From Pseudomonadota bacterium (GTDB taxonomy: Bacteria > Pseudomonadota > Alphaproteobacteria > UBA2966 > CAIVPW01): a stretch of DNA of 9,688 nt. Within the stretch, counting starts at the first letter, position 1. Each line of letters starts with the position of its first letter. Location of the stretch: positions 1 through 9,688 of the forward strand of contig JAQBXG010000049.1 of assembly GCA_027625125.1 (NCBI GenBank), given 5' to 3'. Positions 1 to 6,134 of this stretch are shown here, in pieces. The notes under the pieces are model-generated. The model saw nothing but the letters and a program-made list of their open reading frames with translations, made no database searches and was not told the origin of the DNA. A program made the translations under genes and the position numbers.

Positions 1-1
1 G

Positions 2-559
2 AGCGAACCGACGGCGCAGGTGTTGTTTCGCAGCCAGCAGATCTTGGCGCGGGCCGGACCGGCGCCGCACCTGCCGGGCGGCATCCGCACCGACACGATC
101 TGGGGGTATGGCGCGTCGTTCGGCAGCCCGTTGACGATGGCCGCGGCCAGCATGCAATGGCGGATTGGCCGCTCGTTGCCGAAGGACTTCGGCCCGCCAC
201 GCATCCGCCCGGCAATTTCCGGCTTTGATGCGTTCGCGCCAGCGGATGGCGGCAAGGCGTATGCGTTCGCCCGGGTCGGCGCGCAGGCGATTGCGTACAA
301 TCTGTTTCTGGACGGCAACCTGTTGCTGCACAGCCCGCGGGTGTCGAAACGCCCGCTGGTCGCCGAGGCCGAAGTCGGGCTGGTCGCGACGCTCGACCGG
401 TTGACCCTGGGGCTTGTGCCTGGGGAACGGGTGCGGGTGGCACTGACCGGCGTCCGCCGCACGCGCGAATTCGACGGCCCGTGGGGCAAGGTCGAGACGT
501 TCTGGAGCCTGTCGCTGTCGGTGCTGTGCCGACCCGAGCCGCGATTCGCCTGCCTGTAG
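2..559 (+). CDS. LpxR-family (DUF2219) lipid A deacylase-like outer-membrane protein, 5' end outside window
   Basis: The reading frame is open from the left edge, so this is the C-terminal 185 or so residues of a longer protein. LpxR-family proteins are outer-membrane beta-barrels that remove the 3'-acyloxyacyl chain of lipid A. Family hallmarks visible here are the block FGPPRIRP (about residues 58-65 of the visible part), the strand pair around AYNLFLDGN, the following S-x-x-V-x-K segment, and a final VRRTREF before an alternating hydrophobic C-terminal strand. These correspond to the last strands of the barrel. The catalytic N-terminal residues known from Salmonella LpxR lie outside the window, so enzymatic activity cannot be judged. 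The C-terminus ends in Cys-Leu instead of the usual terminal aromatic residue of a barrel. The gene converges on the small ORF at 579-782 with only 19 bp between the stops. The GTG at 20 is in frame but is not needed as a start. Confidence 0.8.
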   Translation, partial: SEPTAQVLFRSQQILARAGPAPHLPGGIRTDTIWGYGASFGSPLTMAAASMQWRIGRSLPKDFGPPRIRPAISGFDAFAPADGGKAYAFARVGAQAIAYNLFLDGNLLLHSPRVSKRPLVAEAEVGLVATLDRLTLGLVPGERVRVALTGVRRTREFDGPWGKVETFWSLSLSVLCRPEPRFACL

Positions 560-578
560 CCGGTCCCGCTGCGGAGGG

Positions 579-782
579 CTATGCCGCGTTGCGGCGGACG
601 CGACGGGCCAGCACGACGAGGCCCCACGCGAGCAGCGCCACCGCGAACACCAGCGCGTATTCGATGAACGGTATGCGGAGGATCTCCGCCAGCGCCCCCC
701 AGTCGCTGCGCACGAACCCGTAAACAAACGCGGCTGACGCCGCATATGCAGCGACGAAAGCCCATCGAATTGGCCGCGACAG
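579..782 (-). CDS. small two-helix membrane protein of unknown function; start codon unclear
   Basis: The frame ends at TAG 581-579 and encodes about 67 residues. There are two convincing hydrophobic helices: one from about WAFVAAYAASAAFVYGFV, and one from about EYALVFAVALLAWGLVVLA. A short loop containing SDWGALAEILRIPFI lies between them, and the tail is basic (RRVRRNAA), as expected for an inner-membrane protein with a cytoplasmic C-terminus. I do not recognise the family. No ATG, GTG or TTG exists in frame between the first helix and the body of ubiT. The coordinates given use a CTG at 782-780, about 10 nt after a weak GGA. An ATG at 796-794 is out of frame by one base, so a one-base indel joining it to this frame is a real alternative. 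The open frame continues upstream to 1163, but only as an antisense shadow of ubiT. The gene is divergent from ubiT and could share its control region. Confidence 0.5.
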   Translation of the reverse strand: MSRPIRWAFVAAYAASAAFVYGFVRSDWGALAEILRIPFIEYALVFAVALLAWGLVVLARRVRRNAA

Positions 783-787
783 GCCGA

Positions 788-829
788 CTGATCCATGTAA
801 ATGCGCGGCCGCGCCCGCGAACCTATATT
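788..829 (+). promoter_or_regulatory. candidate FNR/Anr-type class II promoter of ubiTUV
   Basis: CTGAT-CCAT-GTAAA at 788-801 matches 7 of the 10 conserved positions of the FNR-family consensus TTGAT-N4-ATCAA. A TATATT hexamer (5 of 6 to the sigma-70 -10) lies at 824-829. If this hexamer occupies -12 to -7, transcription starts at 836 and the box is centred at exactly -41.5, the class II position for FNR activators. The box alone is weak. The spacing and the anaerobic role of the operon make it credible. The predicted start falls one base before the GTG at 837, so the transcript would be essentially leaderless. Confidence 0.5.
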
Positions 830-836
830 GCCCCCC

Positions 837-1394
837 GTGACCATCAGCCTCCCCACCGCCCCGGTGGCGTCGGTCGTTGCCCGCCTCGCCTCCTCCGGAC
901 CGGCGGCGCTTGCGTTCGGACACCTGCTGACCGCCGCGTGGCGCCAGGTGCTGCGGCGTCACCCGACCTTGGCCACCCGATTGCGGTGCCTGGCCGGGCA
1001 CGTGATCCGCGTCGAGCCCAGCGACTTTCCGCTCGGAATCGCGTTGCGCTTTCATTCCGATGCGCAAACCGTAGAGCTCGCGCCCGTTCAGGGGAGCGAT
1101 ACGGCCACGGCGGTCATCCGAGCGCCGATGCACCTCCTTATTGGTCTGTTCGAGGGAGGCCACGACGGAGACGCCATCTTCTTTTCGCGAGACCTGGCGA
1201 TCGAAGGGGACGTGGAGGCCGTGGTGATGCTGCGCAACGAACTGGACGCGGAAGCGATCGACCTATTCGTGGACGCGTCCCCGCTGCCTCGCGGCATAAG
1301 GATTACCAGGGCCGGCGCATGGTTCCTTCGCGCCGTGCTCGCCAAAGGAATACCGGCCAACGCTGCAGAGCCTGCCCATGAGCGCCGCGCTTGA
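837..1394 (+). CDS. ubiT: UbiT, SCP2-domain accessory protein of O2-independent ubiquinone biosynthesis
   Basis: UbiT is an SCP2-type lipid carrier that works with UbiU and UbiV to make ubiquinone without oxygen, presumably by presenting the hydrophobic intermediates. With the GTG start the protein has 185 residues, close to E. coli UbiT (YhbT, about 174). The SCP2 signature GDAIFFSRDLAIEGD followed by a VVMLRNELDAEAIDL helix is clear in the middle of the protein. It ends 17 bp inside ubiU, which implies translational coupling. An in-frame ATG at 801 would add 12 residues, but it lies inside the putative FNR box and upstream of the predicted transcription start, so GTG 837 is preferred. Neither start has a good ribosome-binding site, in keeping with leaderless translation. 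The function is strongly supported by the adjacent ubiU and ubiV. Confidence 0.88.
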   Translation: MTISLPTAPVASVVARLASSGPAALAFGHLLTAAWRQVLRRHPTLATRLRCLAGHVIRVEPSDFPLGIALRFHSDAQTVELAPVQGSDTATAVIRAPMHLLIGLFEGGHDGDAIFFSRDLAIEGDVEAVVMLRNELDAEAIDLFVDASPLPRGIRITRAGAWFLRAVLAKGIPANAAEPAHERRA

Positions 1395-2370
1395 ACTGGT
1401 TTGTCCCGCCGGCACGCCGGCGGCACTTGATGCCGCGGTCGCGGCGGGAGCGGATACCGTGTACATCGGATTCCGCGATGCGACGAACGCCCGCAACTTT
1501 CCGGGACTCAATTTCGGCCGCGAGGAGGCAGCCGACGGCATATCGCGAGCCCATGCGGCCGGGAGACGCGTGTACATCGCGATCAACACCTTCCCGCGGG
1601 CCGGCGACCCGGGACCGTGGCAGTGCGCCGTCGACGACGCCGCGGGTCTCGGCGCCGACGCGATCATCGTCGCCGACATCGGACTGCTAGCGTACGCGGC
1701 CGACAATCACCCGTCCCTGCGCCGCCACCTTTCGGTGCAGGCATCGGCGTCGAACCGCGATGCCATCGCGTTCTATGAGCGTGCGTTCGGCGTTCGGCGG
1801 GTGGTTCTGCCGCGCGTGCTCACGTTGCGCGAAATCCGGTCCCTGACTGCGGCGATCGACGTAGAGACGGAAGTGTTCGCGTTTGGCGGGATGTGCGTAA
1901 TGGCCGAAGGGCGCTGCCAACTCTCGTCCTATGTGACGGGGCATTCGCCCAACATTGATGGGGTCTGCGCGCCGCCAAGCCACGTCCGCTATCAGACGCG
2001 GGACGGGCGCATGGTGTGCAGCCTGGGCGGCTTCGCCATGGACTCCCTCGGGCCGGGCGAATCCGCTGGCTATCCGACGCCGTGCAAGGGCCGATTTCGC
2101 GTGAACGGCTCGACAGGGTATGTGTTCGACGAACCGGCCACACTGAATGCCGCCCGGCTTCTGCCGCAGTTGGCGGCGGCGGGGATCAAGGCGCTGAAGA
2201 TTGAGGGACGGCAACGCGGCCGTGCCTATGTGGGTGCGGTGGTCGCGGCATTCCGGCGCGCGGTCGACGCCGCAGCACACGGCAACGAAGGAGTATCGGG
2301 CGACCACCTCCTGGCGTTCAGCGAGGCAGGCCGGTACACCTCGGGCGCCTATCGCCGCGGATGGAAGTGA
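1378..2370 (+). CDS. ubiU: UbiU, U32-family Fe-S protein for O2-independent ubiquinone hydroxylation
   Basis: UbiU forms a heterodimer with UbiV that carries out the ring hydroxylations of ubiquinone biosynthesis without O2. In E. coli it uses prephenate as the oxygen source. The protein has 330 residues (E. coli about 331) and the U32 fold, starting LELVCPAGTPAALDAAVAAGADTVY. Cysteines 173, 180, 197 and 236 have the same spacing (7, 17, 39) as the [4Fe-4S] ligands C169, C176, C193 and C232 that I recall for E. coli UbiU. They sit in the motifs GGMCVMAEGRC, GVCAPP and TPCKGR. KALKIEGRQR (271-280) is also typical of the U32 family. The gene overlaps ubiT by 17 bp and ubiV by 10 bp, so the three are expressed as one unit. 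The old family name 'peptidase U32' is misleading here. Confidence 0.95.
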   Translation: MSAALELVCPAGTPAALDAAVAAGADTVYIGFRDATNARNFPGLNFGREEAADGISRAHAAGRRVYIAINTFPRAGDPGPWQCAVDDAAGLGADAIIVADIGLLAYAADNHPSLRRHLSVQASASNRDAIAFYERAFGVRRVVLPRVLTLREIRSLTAAIDVETEVFAFGGMCVMAEGRCQLSSYVTGHSPNIDGVCAPPSHVRYQTRDGRMVCSLGGFAMDSLGPGESAGYPTPCKGRFRVNGSTGYVFDEPATLNAARLLPQLAAAGIKALKIEGRQRGRAYVGAVVAAFRRAVDAAAHGNEGVSGDHLLAFSEAGRYTSGAYRRGWK

Positions 2371-3323
2371 GCTCCGGCATCACCGAAGCCCCGAGCCTGG
2401 TGCTGGGTCCGTTGCTCTCGCACTGGCCGGCCGAGCGGCGGCGGGACTTCTATTATCGCATCGCCGATGAGGCGGACATCGATGTGGTTTGCGTCGGCGA
2501 GGTCGTGTGTGCGAAGCGGTCTCCCCTGTTTTCGGCCTACCTTTCGTCGGTGTTAGAGCGCCTGCAGCATGCCGGAAAGGCGGTGGTTCGTTCGACCCTG
2601 GCGTTGGTCGTGGACGACCGCGATCTCGGCGGCCTTGCGGCCGTCTGCGACGAACCGGATGTCGCCATCGAGGCCAACGACATGGCGGCCGCGTTGTTGA
2701 TGCGGGGCCGCCCGTTCACGCTGGGGCCCTTCGTGAACGTATACAATGAAGGCACGCTGCGGTTCCTGGCGAGCTGCGGGGCTATCCGCGCGTGCCCACC
2801 GGCTGAACTTTCTCAACGCTCACTAGGCGCGCTTGCGGCGGCGGGAGCGTGCGACATCGAGGCGCAGGTATTTGGTCGCATCCCCCTGGCGTTGTCTGCG
2901 CGCTGTATCAGTGCCCGGGTCCACGGGTTGAGCCGCGACCGCTGCCGCCAGGTGTGCGGCGACGATCCCGACGGCATGGCTGCCGAAACGCTGGACGGGC
3001 AGCCCTTCGTTGCGGTGAGCGGCCATGTCGTACTTTCCGCCGCAGTCACCGCCCGGCTGCGGGACCTGGCGAGGCTCCGATTTCTCGGTATCCGCCATTT
3101 CCGCCTCTATCCCACCGGGATGGCCGACATGGTTGGGGTGGCCGCGGTATTCCGTGAAGTTCTCACAGGACGACTCGAACCGGCTGGGGCGGCCCATCGG
3201 CTGCGGCGACATGCGCCCGAAGCAGTCCCGAGCTCCGGATTCACCGCCGCGCCGACCCACGACCGCCCGTCGGTCGCAACCCCAAGATCCGCCGACCGCC
3301 CGGAGGAAGGGGGAGGTACGTAG
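2361..3323 (+). CDS. ubiV: UbiV, U32-family Fe-S partner of UbiU
   Basis: UbiV is the second subunit of the oxygen-independent ubiquinone hydroxylation complex. Visible cluster ligands are C50 in the motif GEVVCAKR, and C182, C195 and C199. The last three have the same 13 and 4 spacing as C180, C193 and C197 of E. coli UbiV. The LGPFVNVYNE motif (121-130) and the terminal FRLYPTGM region also fit. The ATG at 2361 overlaps the ubiU stop by 10 bp. At 320 residues the protein is roughly 28 longer than the E. coli one. The extra part is a Pro/Arg/Ala-rich, probably disordered tail after about residue 280 with no visible motif. The stop is TAG at 3321-3323. Expression presumably follows the ubiT promoter. 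Confidence 0.93.
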   Translation: MEVSSGITEAPSLVLGPLLSHWPAERRRDFYYRIADEADIDVVCVGEVVCAKRSPLFSAYLSSVLERLQHAGKAVVRSTLALVVDDRDLGGLAAVCDEPDVAIEANDMAAALLMRGRPFTLGPFVNVYNEGTLRFLASCGAIRACPPAELSQRSLGALAAAGACDIEAQVFGRIPLALSARCISARVHGLSRDRCRQVCGDDPDGMAAETLDGQPFVAVSGHVVLSAAVTARLRDLARLRFLGIRHFRLYPTGMADMVGVAAVFREVLTGRLEPAGAAHRLRRHAPEAVPSSGFTAAPTHDRPSVATPRSADRPEEGGGT

Positions 3324-3445
3324 TACTCTCTGTGCTGGCGCTGTTCGCGGTCCACGGCAGACTGCGATGCGATTGGCGACGGGACACCGGCCAGGACAAA
3401 AAAGGAGACTCTCGACCAGGTTACGCATGCGTACCATGCGCCATC

Positions 3446-3477
3446 CGGTTCCGAACCGTTTGCGCGGGTCGGACCCG
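3446..3477. promoter_or_regulatory. pair of related 13-bp palindromes, operator-like
   Basis: Two perfect palindromes with six-base arms around one central base occur 19 bp apart, centre to centre: CGGTTC-C-GAACCG (3446-3458) and CGGGTC-G-GACCCG (3465-3477). The arms differ at one symmetric position only, which gives a shared core CGGkTC-s-GAmCCG. Two related dyads about two helical turns apart look like a paired operator for a dimeric regulator. No regulator gene is in the window, so the binding protein is unknown. Confidence 0.35.
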
Positions 3478-3545
3478 GGATCAACAGCGCGAAGCCGAGT
3501 CCGTTGAGGCGAACGACCAAATCTGGCGGTTGCGATCAGAGCCGA

Positions 3546-3566
3546 TGTTGCCGGTCGCCGGCAACA
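3546..3566. repeat. 21-bp perfect dyad (9-bp arms, 3-nt loop)
   Basis: The arms TGTTGCCGG (3546-3554) and CCGGCAACA (3558-3566) flank TCG. As RNA this is a stable hairpin, but no T-tract follows (ATATTGCG comes next). A classical intrinsic terminator is therefore not supported. It could be an operator for the ehu operon or a 3'-end structure of a ubi transcript. It is followed directly by the palindrome CAATATTG (3565-3572). Confidence 0.5.
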
Positions 3567-3579
3567 ATATTGCGAGGCA

Positions 3580-3627
3580 GTTGATTCGGGAGTGAGTTGA
3601 TTCGGGAATGCGTTGTTTCGGGAGAAT
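3580..3627. repeat. three direct 16-bp repeats upstream of ehuB
   Basis: The core GTTGATTCGGGA occurs at 3580-3591 and 3596-3607, and GTTGTTTCGGGA at 3612-3623. The period is exactly 16 bp with variable four-base spacers. A degenerate fourth copy, GTTGATCGGGA, lies at 3700-3710. The period is not a multiple of three and the region has no gene, so these are more likely protein-binding direct repeats or a drifting minisatellite than coding repeats. Confidence 0.6.
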
Positions 3628-3875
3628 GAATCGCCGAATCGGGCGCGAACCGGGAGCAGCGCGCATGCCGATGCAATTTCCGATCATTTTCCGCGGCGAG
3701 TTGATCGGGAAAAACGCGCGATTCGCGCAAGGTGCGTGCAACTTCCGCGTTGTTCGCGCTTTCGCCCGTCACGTCGACCGGCTGTGGAGAAAGTGGCTCC
3801 GGCGGCGCGATTTGACCTCGGCGTCCCCGCATGTTTTCTTGCGCGCGGCAAATTCTTGCCACGCAATCAAAACAT

Positions 3876-3880
3876 GGAGG
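3876..3880 (+). promoter_or_regulatory. ribosome-binding site that fixes the ehuB start
   Basis: GGAGG at 3876-3880 is a strong Shine-Dalgarno sequence, five bases before ATG 3886. It selects this ATG over the in-frame ATG at 3874 and over the long upstream in-frame extension to 3613. Confidence 0.8.
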
Positions 3881-3885
3881 ATGCA

Positions 3886-4731
3886 ATGGGGCGCAAGCTC
3901 TCATCGATCTGCATTGCAGCCGCTCTGGCGCTGGGATTCTGGGTCCCGGCGGCGGGCGCGCAGGAACTTTTGGCACGAGCCGAGGCGGGCGAAACAATCC
4001 GAATCGGATTCGCAAACGAGGTTCCGTGGGCGTATCCGGGGGAAAACAGTGAACCGCTGGGTTTTGTCAATGCCTATGCGCTTGGCGTTCTGAACGCGAT
4101 GGGCATCGAGAATATCGAGCCGGTCGTCACCGACTGGGGCGGGCTGATCCCCGGCCTGAACGCTAACCGTTTCGACATCATCACCGGCGGCATGTACATC
4201 CTGGGTTCGCGCTGTGAAAACGTGAACTTTTCGGAACCGATCGGAACGTTCGGCGACGCATTTATCGTTCCCACCGGAAACCCGAACGGAATCCGGAACT
4301 ACGACCAGATTCGCGACCAGAATCTGACTCTGGTTACCGGCGCCGGGTACAACACCGTCGAAGTGGCGAAGAACGAGGGTGTCGCGGATGCAAACATCAT
4401 GCAGGTGCCCGGCCCCACCGAAATCCTGGCCGCGGTTCGCGCGGGCCGCGCCGATGCCGGTGGCGTCACGTTCTTTACCGCCCGCAATCTGGCCGAACAA
4501 AGCGACGGCGCCGTCGAAGTGACGGACCCGTCGCAGATGCCGGTCTATACGTTGAATTGGGTCGGGATCGCGTTCCGCAAGGCGGACACAGCGTTCCTTG
4601 CGGCGTTCAACGAAGCGCAGCAGGGCTACCTGGGAACGCCGGCGATGCTGGAAGCGGTCGCTGAGTATGGATATACGACCGCCCAACTTCCGGGCGACAC
4701 GGCGACTTCGTTCGCCTGCGCCAACCGCTAG
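3886..4731 (+). CDS. ehuB: EhuB-like periplasmic substrate-binding protein of an ABC importer (probable ectoine/hydroxyectoine)
   Basis: This is a 281-residue family-3 (amino-acid type) solute-binding protein exported to the periplasm. It has a signal peptide of basic MGRK, a hydrophobic core to about residue 20, and a probable cleavage after the A-G-A at 23-25. The mature protein has the pattern RIGFANEVPWAY (39-50), LIPGLNANRFDIITGGMYI (87-105), RCENVNFSEP (109-118) and a lobe-2 segment LAAVRAGRADA. This pattern is closer to EhuB of ectoine transporters than to general amino-acid binders. The Glu and aromatic pair in NEVPW matches the Glu-x-x-Phe that contacts ectoine in Sinorhizobium EhuB as I recall it, with Trp here instead of Phe. 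Cys110 and Cys278 could form a disulfide. It is the first gene of the operon. Substrate assignment is an inference from family resemblance and from the matching downstream genes. The start is set by GGAGG five bases upstream. Confidence 0.78.
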   Translation: MGRKLSSICIAAALALGFWVPAAGAQELLARAEAGETIRIGFANEVPWAYPGENSEPLGFVNAYALGVLNAMGIENIEPVVTDWGGLIPGLNANRFDIITGGMYILGSRCENVNFSEPIGTFGDAFIVPTGNPNGIRNYDQIRDQNLTLVTGAGYNTVEVAKNEGVADANIMQVPGPTEILAAVRAGRADAGGVTFFTARNLAEQSDGAVEVTDPSQMPVYTLNWVGIAFRKADTAFLAAFNEAQQGYLGTPAMLEAVAEYGYTTAQLPGDTATSFACANR

Positions 4732-4737
4732 GGTTGG
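4721..4737 (+). repeat. hairpin spanning the ehuB stop codon
   Basis: CCAACC (4721-4726) pairs with GGTTGG (4732-4737) around a five-base loop GCTAG that contains most of the TAG stop. It lies just upstream of a second, stronger hairpin at 4740-4769. No T-tract follows. Confidence 0.55.
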
Positions 4738-4739
4738 TC

Positions 4740-4769
4740 CCCGGCGACGGCGCTTCGGCGCTCGCCGGG
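4740..4769 (+). repeat. UUCG-capped intercistronic hairpin between ehuB and ehuC
   Basis: CCCGGCGA (4740-4747) pairs with TCGCCGGG (4762-4769). After a two-base CG bulge, GCGC (4750-4753) pairs with GCGC (4758-4761) around a TTCG loop, the very stable cUUCGg tetraloop. It lacks a T-tract, so it is better read as an mRNA 3'-end stabiliser or partial attenuator. Such an element would raise the amount of binding protein relative to permeases, as seen in other ABC importer operons. Confidence 0.7.
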
Positions 4770-4782
4770 AATCGGGCGTTCC

Positions 4783-5448
4783 ATGTCCTATTGGGAGTTC
4801 CTGGGCGAATACGGCATCCGGTTCGTCTCCGGGGCCATCGTCACGGCCGAACAGACCGTTCCGGCCTCGGCGCTGGCGATCGGTATCCCCGTCGTCTTTG
4901 GATTGATGCGGCTGTCGCGCAGTTTCGTGATACGCAGCGCGGCGATTGCCTATATCGAGTTCTTTCGCGGCACGTCGCTGCTGGTCCAGTTGTACTGGAT
5001 CTTTTTTGTACTGCCGCTGTTCGGACTGACACTGGAAAAGTTTGCCGCCGGGTTCATCGCCGTCGGCATGAACCTGGGCGCGTATGGCGCCGAGGTCGTG
5101 CGCGGCGCGATCCGGTCCGTGCCCCACGGACAAACCGAGGCGGCGATCGCGCTGAACCTGTCGCCGGCGACGCGCATGCGGCGGATCATCCTGCCGCAGG
5201 CGTTGCTGATCATGCTGCCGCCGTGGGGAAACCTGTTGATCGAACTGCTGAAAGGCACCGCGCTGGTGTCATTGATTTCCGTTGCCGACCTGATGTTCGC
5301 CGCGAGGCAGGTCAACGGCTCCACATTCCTGTCGGCGCAGGCATTCGGCACCGCGTTGATCGTCTATTACGTGATGGCGCGGCTGGTGGTGACACCGGCG
5401 ATGCGCGCCACCGAGCGGGTGATGGCCAGCCGGCTGGGCCGGACATAG
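4783..5448 (+). CDS. ehuC: EhuC-like ABC importer permease
   Basis: This 221-residue inner-membrane permease belongs to the polar amino-acid (HisM/GlnP) class. It has about five hydrophobic helices: near 12-40, 52-80, 86-105, 140-172 and 186-205. The EAA loop that docks on the ATPase runs from E119 (EAAIALNLSPATRMRRIILPQAL), with the coupling alanines and glycine region visible. The segment LLVQLYWIFFVLPLFG is typical of EhuC. The ATG at 4783 follows the hairpin leader by 13 bp and has no strong ribosome-binding site. The gene probably pairs with the next permease as a heterodimeric channel. A general amino-acid permease is the alternative reading. Confidence 0.8.
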   Translation: MSYWEFLGEYGIRFVSGAIVTAEQTVPASALAIGIPVVFGLMRLSRSFVIRSAAIAYIEFFRGTSLLVQLYWIFFVLPLFGLTLEKFAAGFIAVGMNLGAYGAEVVRGAIRSVPHGQTEAAIALNLSPATRMRRIILPQALLIMLPPWGNLLIELLKGTALVSLISVADLMFAARQVNGSTFLSAQAFGTALIVYYVMARLVVTPAMRATERVMASRLGRT

Positions 5449-5457
5449 GGGGCGCCG

Positions 5458-6129
5458 ATGCTGGACTGGCGCTGGGATTTCGCGTTCGAAGTGTTGCCGC
5501 GGCTGTTGCTGGCGACCCTGAACACGCTGATGGCGGCGGGTTTGGGGTATGGCATCGCACTGGTCGTCGGGCTGGTGTTTGCGCTGGCGCAGCGAACACG
5601 ATACCGCCTTGTAACCGCGATTGCGCGGGAGAGCGTTGAGTTCATTCGCTCGACGCCTCTGGTGCTGCAGATCTTCTTTGTCTTTTATGTGTTTCCACAG
5701 TTCGGGATTCGGTTGAGTCCCTGGACCGCCGGCATGATCGCGATCGGACTGCACTATGCGTCGTATTTGTCCGAGGTCTACCGCGGTGGGCTCGAAAGCG
5801 TGCCCCGCGGCCAGTGGGAGGCATGCACCGCGCTGAATCTGGGCACGGCGCGGACGTATTTCCGCATCATCGTGCCGCAGGCGTTGCCGCCCGCCCTGCC
5901 CGGCATGGGCAACTATCTTGTCGGCATCTTCAAGGACACGCCAATGCTGTCGGTGATCGGCGTCGCCGAACTGATGCACACCGCTAATGCCATCGGTTCG
6001 GAATCCTATCGGTTTCTGGAGACGTATACGATGGTGGGGTTGCTGTTCCTGTTGATTTCCCTTCCCGCCGCCGCGGGCCTGCGCGCCTTTGAGGCGTGGG
6101 TGCGGCGGGCTTTTGGCCTGTCACGGTAG
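5458..6129 (+). CDS. ehuD: EhuD-like ABC importer permease
   Basis: This second permease has 223 residues and the same HisM/GlnP-type architecture. The N-terminal helix is at about 15-45, the helix with PLVLQIFFVFYVFPQFG at 67-83, and the EAA loop starts at E121 (EACTALNLGTARTYFRIIVPQAL). The final helices lie near 163-205. It starts nine bases after the ehuC stop, with AGGGGG five to six bases before the ATG as a clear ribosome-binding site. Its stop TAG overlaps or abuts the start of the ATPase gene. Partner and substrate are inferred from context, the same system as ehuB. Confidence 0.8.
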   Translation: MLDWRWDFAFEVLPRLLLATLNTLMAAGLGYGIALVVGLVFALAQRTRYRLVTAIARESVEFIRSTPLVLQIFFVFYVFPQFGIRLSPWTAGMIAIGLHYASYLSEVYRGGLESVPRGQWEACTALNLGTARTYFRIIVPQALPPALPGMGNYLVGIFKDTPMLSVIGVAELMHTANAIGSESYRFLETYTMVGLLFLLISLPAAAGLRAFEAWVRRAFGLSR

Positions 6130-6134
6130 TGCAG

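Larger units (their letters stand above)
3324..3885. other. 562-bp intergenic region with several dyads and direct repeats; no supported gene
   Basis: No ORF here has recognisable protein character on either strand. The short frames are rich in Arg and Ser and match no family I know. The region separates the ubi operon from the ehu operon and holds the dyads and 16-bp repeats listed separately. A weak promoter candidate, TTGACC at 3812-3817 followed by a T-rich stretch at 3834-3840, lies before ehuB, but its -10 is poor. A short GGCAA-ATTC-TTGCC dyad (3847-3860) lies directly upstream of the ehuB ribosome-binding site. A further 13-bp palindrome, GCGCGA-T-TCGCGC, lies at 3716-3728. Confidence 0.6.

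Noticed and set aside
801..836. ATG 801 as the ubiT start
   Set aside because: It lies in the FNR-like box and upstream of the predicted transcription start. The added residues are not typical of UbiT.
579..1163. Full 194-residue minus-strand ORF
   Set aside because: Only its last 67 or so codons look like protein. The rest is the antisense shadow of ubiT and is Arg/Gly/His-rich.
3332..3595. Plus-strand ORF between ubiV and ehuB
   Set aside because: No ribosome-binding site, no hydrophobic or domain pattern, and it runs through palindromes and repeats.
3613..3885. N-terminal extension of EhuB to 3613
   Set aside because: It would bury the signal peptide about 90 residues inside the protein. 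The GGAGG before ATG 3886 is decisive.
4734..5639. 301-residue plus-strand ORF over the permease genes
   Set aside because: Arg/Gly-rich frame-shifted shadow of ehuC and ehuD, both of which have clear family motifs.
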